Notes under the pieces: generated by a model
What the model saw: only the letters and a program-made list of their open reading frames with translations
Told to the model about the DNA's origin: nothing
Databases searched by the model: none
Part shown: positions 1-11,829 of the stretch, in pieces
How positions within the stretch are numbered: the first letter of the stretch is position 1
Layout: each line of letters opens with the position of its first letter
DNA from: Amia ocellicauda
Taxonomy: Eukaryota; Chordata; Actinopteri; Amiiformes; Amiidae
Direction of reading: 5' to 3'
Assembly (NCBI RefSeq): GCF_036373705.1
Contig: NC_089854.1
Span: 23,476,339 to 23,540,338, forward strand
Length of the DNA stretch: 64,000 nt
Program-made: the position numbers and the translations under genes

Positions 1-1097
1 CGAAGGCACAAAGTTTGGGATTATTTTAGTGCTGCACGGGAGCTTTGACAGGGCTGCTCTGTGTAAATGCTGGATGGAGGCCAGGTAAGAGTAATCCACA
101 GGGAATCGGGCTGGGTTTATCAGTGGCCAGTCAGCCTGGGTAAACACAATCCACGTCAGCACACAAGGGTCATCCGGAGGGTCACAAAAACAGACTGAAC
201 CAACGGGCAAACCGACAGGCTCTTTGCACATCACAAAAAAAAGCTTCTGTGTGGGGCTTAATAATGCCATTATTTAACTTTGAATTTTATTTGGCACATG
301 CCATTCTTAATAGTAGCTTTGTTTAATCTGTGCAAAATAATTACACAAACATTTCCTTGACCACTATAATGAGCTTTAGATTAAACCTTTATGTGTTGGT
401 ATAGTTTAGAATTTGCCACACATAATCTGCACATAAGGGAGATTGCAATCATGAAGGTAATAACTGGTCATGGTTTTATCTATTGTCTTTTTTGTGGTAC
501 TGCATTTGTTATTGATAAATCAGCAGCAGACTCAAGTGGTTTGCATCAGGCTGCTGCTGCTGCAAAAAAATGCTGGCTGTCTCTTTAAACCCCTCTTTGT
601 CCTCACTCACCCCCCACCCCCCACCCCCCATATCCTTCCTCGCCGATGTTGATAGGTAGTTTTGAACCAGTGTCCCGAGCTGTGGTTGGTAGAACTACCG
701 GTAACGGATTACATGGCCCTGTAATCTGATTACTGAGCACCATTGCGTAGAGGAAATGCACTGCAGGCGCTCAGCCCCCTGCTGCTCTGTGCAAACCCAG
801 TGTTTTGAGCAGCTCTCCGGAAGTGGTGCATAAACAACGTGTGTTTGCAAGTTTTCACGTCCACGTTACTTTGGGAGGATTACATCAAGCAACAAGGAGG
901 AAAAAAAAACAAAAAACGAAAAACTGCACAGTGTAGGGTAGTGCAGTCTGCCCAGGTACGCGATTGCAAAGGGGAACCGCTGCCCGTGAAACACTGCCAC
1001 CCACTAGTTGATCACTTTGTCTCTTGTCCTGGCAAAAATAACTGTTTATTAGCACTAACACCTGCACATTTCTGTGAGCTGCCCGCACTCCCTGGAG
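1..1097. other. Upstream flank of the BED/hAT-derived gene
   Basis: I see no coding exon here. A C-rich tract occurs at about 607-629. The last 250 bases probably include the promoter and 5' UTR of the downstream gene, but no clear TATA box stands out. The open frame crossing 839-1330 is a shadow of the real exon in another frame. Confidence 0.4.
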
Positions 1098-1295
1098 ATG
1101 GAGGACACGGGTGCCAGGGGCGGCATGAACCCACACGAGATCATTGCCTTCTCCTCCTGGAAGTTTGCGCCTTTGTTCATCTTCAAGCAGGAGAAGGGCA
1201 AGAACGTGACGGTGCAGTGCAAGCTGTGCAAACCCCTGGAGAAGTTCCTGTCCACCTCCAAGAGCTCCACCTCCAACCTGAAGAAGCACCTGGAG
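1098..1295 (+). CDS. BED zinc-finger / hAT-derived protein, coding exon 1
   Basis: This exon encodes residues 1-66 of a ZBED-like protein. I start at the ATG at 1098, which has a purine at -3 and G at +4; upstream in-frame sequence has no better ATG. It carries the first part of a BED zinc finger: the aromatic SSWKFAPLF stretch, the CKLC pair (C-x2-C), and the first zinc histidine in LKKHLE. The exon ends at GAG followed by the donor GTAAGG, in phase 0. The second zinc histidine lies in the next exon, giving H-x4-H across the junction. BED fingers bind DNA in hAT transposases and in host genes derived from them. Splicing is inferred from consensus sites and frame, not from transcripts. Confidence 0.8.
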
Positions 1296-2346
1296 GTAAG
1301 GGCTCGTTTATTTATTCTGAATGTTGCTAAATACCGCTTTACCTTAAAAGAGGTCACGCTACAAACTTTCTAAAATAAGCGATAAGCAAAGAAAGTGCCA
1401 TGAAATGGTGCATTGACTGACTACCGAGTATGTTTACATACAATTCATGAATCACGTCTCATTTCTGCATTTTTTCACGTTTCTCTGTAATAGTTGTAAA
1501 GCCCGTTTCAGCCGGAGCTGGAAAGCTGCTGTCGCTTCAGGGCCAGAATGCTCTGCTTCCGAATGTTTACAGGGCTTCACGCTGACGTCACATGCCCCTT
1601 ACACGTCACCCCTCCCCCAAGTCCACTGCTGAAGATGCCCACTCAATTTGTAGACACCAGGGGGACTTGGAAATACATCAGATCGGTCCCAAAGCAAGAC
1701 AGTAGCCACATTTACACCTTTGCAGTTTTCTTAATCTATATTAAAAACTGTGTATTTGCTGTGTATGTTTAGTCACAGCTGTAATCCAAATGGTGCACAA
1801 ACAAGTAATGTACAGTTAAAACCTCTGCAAAATGAGAAAATACAATTTAATGGCGAAACATATACATTTTTCAGCTATGTTGTAAATAACAATAAAACAA
1901 TACAAAAAAACATGTTAAGACCACTTACAGTAATGATTTAAACACAGCAAAAATGTGACAATGTATTTGGAGTATTATAAAAGAACCCTTTCATCACACA
2001 CTTTCAGTAATTATCAAAAATTGTCATTTCAATAATCAGTATGTGCCTTTTTTCTGAAAAAAATATAATTTCACTTAAAGTAGCTTTGAAACAATAACAG
2101 AATATGACATGTTAAAGTAGTTTGTTCTCCTAAACGGTATAGTAGAAATACAGTTGTTTAGGGGGTGTATAATGTTTTATTAATAAAAAAAAGATATACT
2201 TAATTATTAAAATTCAAACAAAAAAGCAGTAGTTATGTCAAAGCATGGCATTTTGCATTAAGTATGGCAATATAATGTGTTGGTTATGCTTAAGTTGATG
2301 CTCAAATATACTGCTATCCTTATACTGTTCAATAATTGTTTTTCAG
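1296..2346 (+). other. Intron of the BED/hAT-derived gene
   Basis: A 1.05-kb AT-rich intron with GTAAGG donor at 1296 and a TTTTTCAG acceptor ending at 2346. I see nothing else in it beyond short chance open frames. Confidence 0.65.
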
Positions 2347-4122
2347 AGAATACATCCCAACACCTGTGCCAACTACGTTTCAAAGATCTCTGCACGCAAA
2401 AGACATGCAGAGAGTTCAGAGCAGAGTAGCCATCTGCCTGACACCAAGAAAGACTGTCCCATCAAAGTGCCGAGAGAGGGTGCTGAGGAGAGGCCGGTGA
2501 AGCAAGCAAAGCTTCAAACCTCCATAAAGACAGTGTCGCAAAAGAAGGTGAACACACTGGTATTCAACTTCATTGTGGAAGACGTACAAGCCTTTTCCCT
2601 CCTCGAACAGCCTTCCTTCATCAAGCTCATTGAAGGACTCCAGCCGGGCAGGACCCTCATGTGCCAGAAGACTCTACTGGAAAGGATTGGATGGGCTTTC
2701 CAGTCTATGAAAGAAAAGGTGACCGCGACGCTGAACGGTGTCTCTTCAGTGTGCAGTACGGCTGATATCTGGTCAGCTCACGGGCGCAACTTCTTTGGGG
2801 TGACCTGCCACTGGATAGATGAAAGCTCCCTGGAGCGAAAGTCGGTAGCCCTGTCATGTGCACCGATACAGGGCAGCTCCACCTGCGATGTCATTGTCGC
2901 AAAGCTCAACGAAGTCCACTCGACATTCAGCCTCCAGAATAAGTTACGCTGCACGGTGACAGACAACGGGAGCAGCTTTGCGAAGCCGTTCGATGAGTTT
3001 GCTTACAGGGAGAAAAAAGAAATGGCGGTGCAGACTTTTGAGATAATCTTCGAAGACGTGAATGAGATTCTGGAGAGTGACATCAAGGAGCTCCAGTTCC
3101 TGCTTCCACCGCACCAGCGCTGTGCTGCTAACGCCCTGGGTGACATTGCCTCTGAAGAGGTCGACAGAGCAATGTCGAGTGGGGTAACTCGCAGTCTGTA
3201 CAGAAATGCAATGGAGAAATGTTCAGCTCTGTGGATCAAAACGCACAATTACACATTTGCTTCGAAAGCGCTAGAAGACCTTGCCAATATGGACACGGTT
3301 GTTCGAAACGCAGCAAGGTGGCTGCATGAGTATCGTGCCATCCAGAAGATAGTACTGCTTTCGAAGGAACATTTGGGAGAAGCTTGTGAGAGCTTGGGTG
3401 TGGACAAGTTCCACAGTGAAGACATATCACTCCTGCAGGAATACGTGGAGGTGCTGAAGCCTCTGGCATACTCCATAGACTTCATTCAAGGGGAGAAGAA
3501 ATGTTTTCTCGGCTACCTCTTGCCAACGCTGCTCACACTCAAGACAAAGCTGTCCGAGAGGAAGCCCCATGTGCGCTTCTGTGCGCAACTCGTCGATGCC
3601 CTCATCGGTGCCATCGACCGTCGTTTCGAGAAGCTCATGAGTAGCCGGGATGCCAAAGTGGCCACCGTCACCATTCCCAAATTCCGCACGTGGTGGCTCC
3701 CCCTGGACCAGAAGGTGGAGGTGGAGAATATGTTGGTGGAAGCGGCCGTAGTGGAGGACATGTGGCGTGGCGGGAGAGATGCCAAGGCCACATGCGACTC
3801 CGATTCGGAGTCGGAGGACAACTTCTTCAGCTTTGCCACCTCCCACAAGCAAGCAAACCCCACTGTAGAAGACGAGGTAAAAAACTACCTGCAGGACACA
3901 GACAAGTGCATCTCGTCTCTGAAAAAGTACCCCACTGTGAAGCACCTCTTCATTAAGTATAACACCACGTTGCTATCAAGTGCTCCCGTGGAGCGCCTGT
4001 TTAGCCACAAAGGACAGATTCTTGTCCCACAGCACAACTGCATGAACGATGAGTACTTTGAGCAGGTCCTGTTGTTACGCTACAATCGGGAATTAGGTCC
4101 GTTTCTGCTGGGAGATGAATGA
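2347..4122 (+). CDS. BED zinc-finger / hAT-derived protein, coding exon 2 (transposase-like body)
   Basis: This exon encodes residues 67-657 and ends with TGA at 4120-4122. It begins AGA ATA CAT, supplying the last BED histidine. The body matches the hAT transposase plan: TADIWS (Asp about residue 206) and TVTDNGSSF (Asp about 272) fit the first two catalytic acidic positions, HQRCAANALG resembles the conserved RCxxH region, and ARWLHEYRAIQ (Glu about 394) lies where the third acid is expected. The C-terminus has a hAT dimerisation region (about 585-650) with LSSAPVERLFS. The frame is open for 1.77 kb with no disabling mutation. I saw no flanking terminal inverted repeats, and the gene has an intron within the finger, so a domesticated host gene is more likely than an active transposon. 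The exact ZBED orthologue is not assignable. It faces GPRC5C tail to tail. Confidence 0.82.
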   Translation, partial: RIHPNTCANYVSKISARKRHAESSEQSSHLPDTKKDCPIKVPREGAEERPVKQAKLQTSIKTVSQKKVNTLVFNFIVEDVQAFSLLEQPSFIKLIEGLQPGRTLMCQKTLLERIGWAFQSMKEKVTATLNGVSSVCSTADIWSAHGRNFFGVTCHWIDESSLERKSVALSCAPIQGSSTCDVIVAKLNEVHSTFSLQNKLRCTVTDNGSSFAKPFDEFAYREKKEMAVQTFEIIFEDVNEILESDIKELQFLLPPHQRCAANALGDIASEEVDRAMSSGVTRSLYRNAMEKCSALWIKTHNYTFASKALEDLANMDTVVRNAARWLHEYRAIQKIVLLSKEHLGEACESLGVDKFHSEDISLLQEYVEVLKPLAYSIDFIQGEKKCFLGYLLPTLLTLKTKLSERKPHVRFCAQLVDALIGAIDRRFEKLMSSRDAKVATVTIPKFRTWWLPLDQKVEVENMLVEAAVVEDMWRGGRDAKATCDSDSESEDNFFSFATSHKQANPTVEDEVKNYLQDTDKCISSLKKYPTVKHLFIKYNTTLLSSAPVERLFSHKGQILVPQHNCMNDEYFEQVLLLRYNRELGPFLLGDE

Positions 4123-7100
4123 TTTGAGAATTGAACCCTGACATGAAGCCAAGGATGTGCTGTATTGAAGTGGTTGAGAAACCAAAGCTTCATCTCACAA
4201 AGTTTTATATATATATATATATATTTTTTTTTTTATGATTATGATTAGTATAGTTAGAGAATATAGTAGTATATTAGGTTGGTGTGGGTGATGCTTTGTA
4301 AACGTGACTTAACATTAATACATTGTTCTGCATGTCCATTTTCTTTGTGAAAAGCTGCTCAAGCAAAGTTATGTGATACAATCATTGTAACAATTTAAAA
4401 CAGTTGAACAAAGACAAAGGATGTTGTATTAATTTTAATAAATGAGTTGGTTGATCTTTAGTACGAGTTTGGTTGTTGTGCTTATGTTGTTTTTTTCACA
4501 ACAGAAACTACAAGTAGAAAATAAAATATATTTGGGTGGTATGTGTAACCTGAAACGCTGCTTACAAATCTTTCGTCTTTAAGTGATTGTGAATTAAAAG
4601 TAGCTTCTCACAGAACTGGGTGTGATTGTGGAATTTTTTTCAAGATACATGATAAGGTTTTATTTATTTATTTATTTATTTATTTATGAATGCTGCTCCC
4701 TTTAGGAATATCTTGGGTGTGGACACAGAATCGTAGTGAGCAGAAAATCCCAACCCCCTCACTTCCTAATCTACTATTTATCCTTTATTCACCTTTTGGA
4801 AAACTGCCCCAGGTCAAGGTGCGAGCGCAGAATGGCTCCTCTCTGGCACTTGTTTAGGTTTATGAAATCCGCATAATCCCCTGTCTAGTTGTGAGGTTTT
4901 TTCTGTTAATTGCCTGAATGTTTTTCCTGGTATAGGCCTTCCAGTTATTTAATACCTAATCTATAAAAGGCATCTATACAGAAAAGCTTTGGAATTGAAA
5001 AAATATTACCTTCTATAATTGTATCATGTATAATTTAACGAGGGATGTATTTCTGTAATATTTGAATAGCAAACGGGAGACAATACCCCTGCACACACAG
5101 ACAGACAGAGAATGTGATAGGGAATGGATTGGCTCCAGCAAAAGATTTCCTAACAGGTCTGACCTTGGCCTGTCAGACCGGATTGCTGGCGGATTGATCT
5201 ATTCTTTTTCTGTTGTTGTTTTCTTTCCCATTTTTACCCGTTACTCTACAAAAACTTCCATGAACCTATTTTGGGAGCAGATGAAATACACTCTATAGCC
5301 GAGAAAGTTGCATAATGTCATCTGAAGGGTTTACTGGCGTTTTGTGTTTATGTAAACACTTTAATCTTTATTTTTATTGTTTGAATATTTGTGCAATATA
5401 TAAAATAACTCCTGTCGGACATCATAGGGTTAAAATACACATTCCTTTTATTTTGCACGCTACTGCTGCAAAATAAGTTTGCAAGCAACTTAAATAATCA
5501 GTATAAATAACAGGTTACACTGAAGGCAGGGAATGTCACCAGCGTGGTGCCAATGTCAGCCGCAGTCAAGCTGGGCAGCGTATCATTGAGCTGAGGAGCT
5601 GCAATCTGGGTTCAGGTGAAACCCGAGCCCCTGTTGACTTCTCCTTGCTGCTCTCAGGAAGGCGGGGAGGATGAAGGGAGGATGAATGAGCTGCCTGTGA
5701 GGCCGGTATGCGCGAGGGCAGGGGGCCGCAGCTCTCGGTGCCGCAGTGATCTCCCTCGGGCAGGCGGCACTGCGATCGTTGGCTGTCTGCTGCCCCTGGG
5801 CGCTCTTCAATAATACATGGTTGCACAGCTGTGGGTTGATGTCCCTGCTGTTGTTGTGCAAGCAGAGGATGGTCACAGTACTCAGTGATACTCCGTGTTA
5901 CCTGCCCTGCAGTCAGAACCACCCAGAAGCCGAGCATTCGCATTTGATGCCGCTCTTTTGGTTTCCCTGACAAATATGTCGTCAGGTATGTGGCCAATTA
6001 GTCATGCACACACCCTGGTGAGTTACTCCTTTTACAATTAACAACTGGTGGAAAATATGTTAAGCACCATTGTGAATCATATATGTACCATAGCTGACAG
6101 GCGTACCAAGAGAGAGACACGCTGGTGCACCATCACTTCAACACTGTTAATATTGATAGTTTGAAAAAGCTAAGGAACACTCTTGCCACACAGTATATGT
6201 GTAATGGGAGAGTTAAAGAAAAAAATGTGTTACTTAATCACTAAAGAGGAACATTGATGCCTGGGTTGCAGGTGTACTGGGATCGAGGAACAGAGGAGCC
6301 CTTTCTCTCCCTCGGTCCTTATCTGACACACTGCTGGTCTTGTCAGGGAACAAGGGGCTGTAAAGTCACGTCAAAGCAGTTTCAACTCAAACTACCAAAA
6401 GGCAACATTTGACACTGTCCATTCCTGCATTTCCCAAACCCTGCAACAGAGAGGGCAGGTTTACCACAAAAAAGACACAAACGAGAAAAATACAATAACA
6501 GCTAAACAATATTCAGACTCTTTATTCGGCACTGAGGTTCTGTATTGCAGTGTCGAAAGGAGAGACCTTACACTATATACCATTGTATTACATTGGTAGC
6601 TACTTTATCCCGTATTAAGACTGCCAGTTCTGAAGTTTTCCATATTTCAGGAGTGCCACGGATTTTTGGAAAAGACGCTAGAGACAAATTAAACATTAAA
6701 TAAATAATCCCTACCAAACTTAAACAATTATGTACATTAGAACAACCACAGGTTTCTTTCTGAAAGTAAGATTTGTATGTATGTTTTGAATGCTGTGGGC
6801 AGGTGTCAGGGAGTGGTGAACCACATACCATTTTGTTTAAGTGGGTTTGCCTTGGGAAACTATATGATAATATCTATAATGTATGCAGTTACCCTTCTAA
6901 AAACACCCACAAAAGTTACTGTAGCTCTTTTAATCATGACGATTAAAGTCAAACTGTGTTAAAACCCTTAAGCATGAGTCCCTGAAACAATTGGTGTTGT
7001 TTTTGAACTAATCAATAAAGTCCCCTAAATGCACTGTATTATAAATGGCACATTCAGGAATATAAAACACTATTCCCAGTGTAGCCAGGGGGCTTTGTCT

Positions 7101-8485
7101 GTGTGTGTAACAGATTACAAAACATGCAGCTTTTTAAACGAACACAAAGTAATGAAACAGGTGTGGTGAAACAAGACTCCTAGTTTCCACTTTTGTGGGC
7201 ATTACAACGGCAGTATTTCCATAATAAAATTAGAAGACAATAAAAGCTTGTATTGATTTTCATTACTATCATGTACGGTCTATGAGATACAATGCGTCAA
7301 AGCTGACAAAGCAGTAACATTGTGATGTACAAGGATGGATTAAATTATTATTTGCTTGTCGCTGGCGTGTGTGCAACGATAAGGCAGAGAACTGGGGCAG
7401 GCCTTTCAGACCTTGATAAATGAGACTCATCTGAACCGCTTCTCTAAAGATAATGTGCAAAGTTTTCAAGTGGGATAATTAGATAACAAGGAAAAACGAC
7501 ACTAAAGCCATCAAAAGCCATTAAGACCACTTTCATTAAAGCTTTAGGTACAGTTACATAAAATGCAAAATAGTATTGAATAAACTATTTTTACATATGT
7601 TGTGAACCATTGTCTCTGATCAGCTTTTGTATTGAAATACTCAAAAATGAACAAGTCCGAAGTATTTTCAGGTTGTATTTGGCTTACTGTAATAGACCTA
7701 TGTAAATATTTTACTGAATGTTTCCATTCTTTGCACTTCCTGTAGACAGTCCCTTCATTGCCAGCCTTTAACAAACTGAAGCAGCCATTGCAGGATTAAC
7801 TTTCATCATTAATTGTTTTATTTTTAATTTCTCACATTATATATATAAACACAATACACTTTCCTTTGAAAAGACTGTAGTTTAATGTTAAATTCTTCAT
7901 AGGTAATTATTGTCTTATTCCAGGCCCAAAATGTGTTAAATATCACTTGCAGGTGAATACAAAGGGGTCCCTATTTTTCCTATTCAGTGCGGCTTAGTGT
8001 GTTATCACTATGTCCCATTTAGTACTTACGTACAAACAGACCAGTCAGTCATAAAGGTAAATGCAAAGGCGATCATAACAAGGAAATTGGAAATGAAACT
8101 AAATGTCAAGTAAATAAAGCTAGCTGTAAAAGTGTGGTCCTGTGTCCCATCCTACATCCATCTAGTATTATTACAAAAGGTTCGGCCCTAAATTGCCAGT
8201 ATTTAACATTTTAATACCTCTCAAATGCATTTTACTTTAAATGAAAATAATACATAAAAAAAAAACAATTAACAAACATAATTTACAAAATAGATTGGAG
8301 TCTTTTATGATCCTGACTTGCTTATTAAGTCCATTAATGCTGTAGAATGCTTTTAAAGAGACAATGGAAACATCTAGCAGATGAATTAGCGTTTTTTTTC
8401 CCCACACACTGACGCAGAATGACAAGACACTAGTTGCTTAGCCGCCTTTTTAGAAAAACATTCATAGGAAATTTGATTATACATA
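4123..8485. other. Intergenic region, BED/hAT gene to first Tc1 copy
   Basis: The start is the 3' UTR of the preceding gene, with an (AT)n run at about 4207-4224 and an AATAAA at 4437-4442. A (TTTA)n microsatellite lies at about 4658-4687. A GC-richer patch at 5560-5810 has open frames in several phases but no splice-supported exon. I recognise no gene in the rest. Confidence 0.4.
4437..4442 (+). terminator. Candidate polyadenylation signal
   Basis: AATAAA lies 315 bases after the stop codon of the BED/hAT-derived gene and is followed by a GT-rich stretch, as expected for a cleavage and polyadenylation site. A second AATAAA-like run occurs near 4520. Confidence 0.45.
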
Positions 8486-8487
8486 TA

Positions 8488-9696
8488 CACTCACCTAAAG
8501 GATTATTAGGAACACCATACTAATACTGTGTTTGACCCCCTTTCGCCTTCAGAACTGCCTTAATTCTACGTGGCATTGATTCAACAAGGTGCTGAAAGCA
8601 TTCTTTAGAAATGTTGGCCCATATTGATAGGATAGCATCTTGCAGTTGATGGAGATTTGTGGGATGCACATCCAGGGCACGAAGCTCCCGTTCCACCACA
8701 TCCCAAAGATGCTCTATTGGGTTGAGATCTGGTGACTGTGGGGGCCAGTTTAGTACAGTGAACTCATTGTCATGTTCAAGAAACCAATTTGAAATGATTC
8801 GACCTTTGTGACATGGTGCATTATCCTGCTGGAAGTAGCCATCAGAGGATGGGTACATGGTGGTCATAAAGGGATGGACATGGTCAGAAACAATGCTCAG
8901 GTAGGCCGTGGCATTTAAACGATGCCCAATTGGCACTAAGGGGCCTAAAGTGTGCCAAGAAAACATCCCCCACACCATTACACCACCACCACCAGCCTGC
9001 ACAGTGGTAACAAGGCATGATGGATCCATGTTCTCATTCTGTTTACGCCAAATTCTGACTCTACCATCTGAATGTCTCAACAGAAATCGAGACTCATCAG
9101 ACCAGGCAACATTTTTCCAGTCTTCAACTGTCCAATTTTGGTGAACTTGTGCAAATTGTAGCCTCTTTTTCCTATTTGTAGTGGAGATGAGTGGTACCCG
9201 GTGGGGTCTTCTGCTGTTGTAGCCCATCCGCCTCAAGGTTGTACGTGTTGTGGCTTCACAAATGCTTTGCTGCATACCTCGGTTGTAACGAGTGGTTATT
9301 TCAGCCAAAGTTGCTCTTCTATCAGCTTGAATCAGTCGGCCCATTCTCCTCTGACCTCTAGCATCAACAAGGCATTTTCGCCGCATACTGGATGTTTTTC
9401 CCTTTTCACACCATTCTTTGTAAACCCTAGAAATGGTTGTGCGTGAAAATCCCAGTAACTGAGCAGATTGTGAAATACTCAGACCGGCCCGCCTGGCACC
9501 AACAACCATGCCACGCTCAAAATTGCTTAAATCACCTTTCTTTCCCATTCAGACATTCAGTTTGGAGTTCAGGAGATTGTCTTGACCAGGACCACACCCC
9601 TAAATGCATTGAAGCAACTGCCATGTGATTGGTTGGTTAGATAATTGCATTAATGAGAAATTGAACAGGTGTTCCTAATAATCCTTTAGGTGAGTG
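8488..9696 (-). mobile_element. Tc1/mariner DD36E element, copy A (1209 bp)
   Basis: The element is bounded by inverted repeats beginning CACTCACCTAAAGG on the left and ending CCTTTAGGTGAGTG on the right. TA dinucleotides flank it at 8486-8487 and 9697-9698, the standard Tc1/mariner target duplication. It holds one open transposase frame on the minus strand. It is nearly identical to the copies at 20051 and 38511, so the family moved recently in this lineage. Confidence 0.93.
8520..9548 (-). CDS. Tc1-like transposase, copy A (342 aa)
   Basis: The product cuts and pastes its own element. The N-terminal half is a paired-like helix-turn-helix (about residues 1-110). The catalytic triad is in AWSDESRF (Asp151), QQDNAPCH (Asp242) and NPIEHLW (Glu279). 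There are 36 residues between the second Asp and the Glu, so it reads as DD36E rather than the usual DD34E. The frame is open from ATG to stop. Compared with copy B it lacks 12 bases (four residues, QSCG) just after residue 56, an in-frame loss in the linker between the two DNA-binding subdomains. Whether that deletion inactivates the protein cannot be judged from sequence. Confidence 0.9.
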   Translation of the reverse strand: MGKKGDLSNFERGMVVGARRAGLSISQSAQLLGFSRTTISRVYKEWCEKGKTSSMRRKCLVDARGQRRMGRLIQADRRATLAEITTRYNRGMQQSICEATTRTTLRRMGYNSRRPHRVPLISTTNRKKRLQFAQVHQNWTVEDWKNVAWSDESRFLLRHSDGRVRIWRKQNENMDPSCLVTTVQAGGGGVMVWGMFSWHTLGPLVPIGHRLNATAYLSIVSDHVHPFMTTMYPSSDGYFQQDNAPCHKGRIISNWFLEHDNEFTVLNWPPQSPDLNPIEHLWDVVERELRALDVHPTNLHQLQDAILSIWANISKECFQHLVESMPRRIKAVLKAKGGQTQY

Positions 9697-11080
9697 TAAT
9701 TTATCTAGCTAAGAAGACCAGTACAACTGTCGTCAACTAATTGTGTCAAAGATACATTGTGACGATAGATTTCTATACCAGATGTACTGTGTTGGACGAA
9801 AGGCTGCTGAACACTCAGTACTATGCAACACTGTCCTTGCTGATACCATGCTCTTGAGGATAAGGGATTGTCCTGTTGTCTGTCAGTCTCTTCCTGTGGT
9901 TATCTGCCCACCCTCAGCTCAGCTCCAGGTTCCGGAGGAATTCCCGAAAATGGTCAAAATGTCCGGCTTGTGCTTGGAAGTACGTGTGCGCCAGATATGA
10001 CAGGTACGCCGTGACCTTTGGCCCCTGCTCCTCTCTCGCTCTATGAGGCTGCCACATAAATTGTCTCTTTCACAAAAAGAAAAAATCCTCCTCAGAAAAA
10101 TGCCATTGTCTCTTTCTCGGTCAGAGACCCATGGTGTGGGTGTTTTTCTGTTTTTTGTGTCACATTAGGATTAACACACGGATAAGAAGAAAATCATAAG
10201 TCTTTTGTCTGTTACAACAGTGCATGCTGTTGGGTTTGGAGTGGAATTTCACACCGGGACATCATTGGCTGGGACAGAGATGACGAGGAGAGTGAACGAG
10301 GGTTTAACCTTGGATTGACTTGGCCTCCCACAAGACCCTCTCCGATTCGGGTATCCCCGCAGTGAGGTGCTGGGATCTCTGCAGAGTTTGTAACGGAGCC
10401 TCATCTTTAGTTATGTCAGGGTTGGCCCAACAGTAATCGGAGAACAATGGCAAAAATCAAATCAAATCAAAGAAAACAGGAGGAAGAAGCCAGAGCCAAA
10501 CAGAATCCACAAGAAGTTTTTTTAATTGATGCAAACCAGGAGAGGGGGCAGACAAGGGTTCACCACTGACCATTTCTGTACAAGCCGTTGCCCTAAAATG
10601 AAAGGGTAACAAGAAGGATAAATTAATTCACTCATTAAGTTCTACACATTTCAACACACTATAAAAGGTTAAATTACACATTTAAAATGTTGCCTGTAAT
10701 TACACTTCCTATAGTTCTAGATTAACACACTGTCAGTGTTAAAACCAGAGCTTTGTTGCATCTAAAATGTGTGCCACTACACGCAGAAGAATCGAGGTCA
10801 GACAACCTTATTGATGGATGTCTCGTTTTCCAAAATAAACGTGAATGAGATGTTAAATGACATGGCACACAAAGTCGAATGACACAAGCAGGGTGCTCAA
10901 GAGAAGAAAGGCAAATGTTGAGAGATAGAAGGCAACACTGGTGAATGGGTGTCAACAATCACGCATTGATGCCACACTGAGATCAAACGCACAACATAAA
11001 AACAGAAACTAAAAAACGGGAAAGGATACTGGGAAAAGAAGGGAGTTTCTCAAAACTGCAGAATGCACAGATGTGGTTCT
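9697..11080. other. Intergenic region / possible 3' UTR of GPRC5C
   Basis: Contains a short (AAATC)n run near 10456-10472. It may hold the 3' UTR or a missed terminal exon of GPRC5C on the minus strand, but I could not identify one with a convincing acceptor. Confidence 0.35.
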
Positions 11081-11308
11081 TTACGAAAACACATTATGAG
11101 AACATGTATCTCCAGAAGAGAAAGAGGTAGACAGTTGAGAGACAGTTGGTGCGGGGGGCTGCTGTCCACGTACGCTGGCGTTGTGCTGCGGTCCGGTTGT
11201 GGGATGGGCCTCCTCAGCGCGGCCCATGGAGCTATTGCCACCGTGGGCCTGGGTGTTGACCACAGCCCGGGGAAGGACAGTATCATAGGAGGGCATCTCA
11301 TCCTGCTG
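11081..11308 (-). CDS. GPRC5C, cytoplasmic-tail exon (3'-most recognised)
   Basis: On the minus strand an acceptor CTGCAG is followed by CAG CAG GAT GAG, in phase 0 with the preceding exon. The peptide PSYDTVLPRAVVNTQ resembles the tail of GPRC5C (YDxILPRA region in mammals, from memory). The end is uncertain. Reading straight on gives a stop at 11081-11083. A donor GTACGT lies after 11174, and splicing there would give a 135-base exon (45 codons, phase 0) leading to another terminal exon that I could not find. The aromatic C-terminus I recall for mammalian GPRC5C is not visible in this frame. Confidence 0.6.
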   Translation of the reverse strand, partial: QQDEMPSYDTVLPRAVVNTQAHGGNSSMGRAEEAHPTTGPQHNASVRGQQPPAPTVSQLSTSFSSGDTCSHNVFS

Positions 11309-11829
11309 CTGCAGCCCAAAGCCACAAACACAGAGACCCACACCACAACCACAGGGCGATGGGAAAAATTCAAACATTAAAAGGAAAGAAACTGAACTTC
11401 TATAAATAAAAACTTCTGAAGAGATATTAAAAATATGTTAAGACTTATTCTATCTACAATGTCAATATTATTTTGCTAGGTGTATTTATATCCACAAAAA
11501 CTCCATGTCGACTTAGAACAATTTAGAACTGGGAAGAACACTCGATATGCTACTTGAATTTCATCAGAAATATGTTCACATTTCTAAAGGTTTGTTTTGA
11601 CCCCTATTTAGACAAAGCAGTCTTGGTATAGTGTAAACTATGATGCTGGAATTGAATTTACACAGACATAGGGTTAAAGGGTAAACACCTTGCCCTTGCC
11701 AATGCTGTATTTGGATGTTCAGAGCAATAATCTAATATGTAATGGGGTCTCTGTATATGACGTGGATGTAAAATAAGCACAATAGGTCCCTGTTGATAAA
11801 CATAGAAAGATACTTACATATGAACTTAC

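Noticed and set aside
839-1330. 163-codon ORF overlapping the BED exon
   Set aside because: Out of frame with the BED finger; the zinc-finger frame has splice support and domain identity.
3427-3945. 172-codon antisense ORF in the hAT-like exon
   Set aside because: Shadow of a GC-rich coding exon in the opposite frame; low-complexity composition and no recognisable domain.
9437-9628. Conserved antisense ORF repeated in all three Tc1 copies (also 20119-20310, 38579-38770)
   Set aside because: It is antisense to the transposase start and is identical only because the copies are recent; no independent family support.
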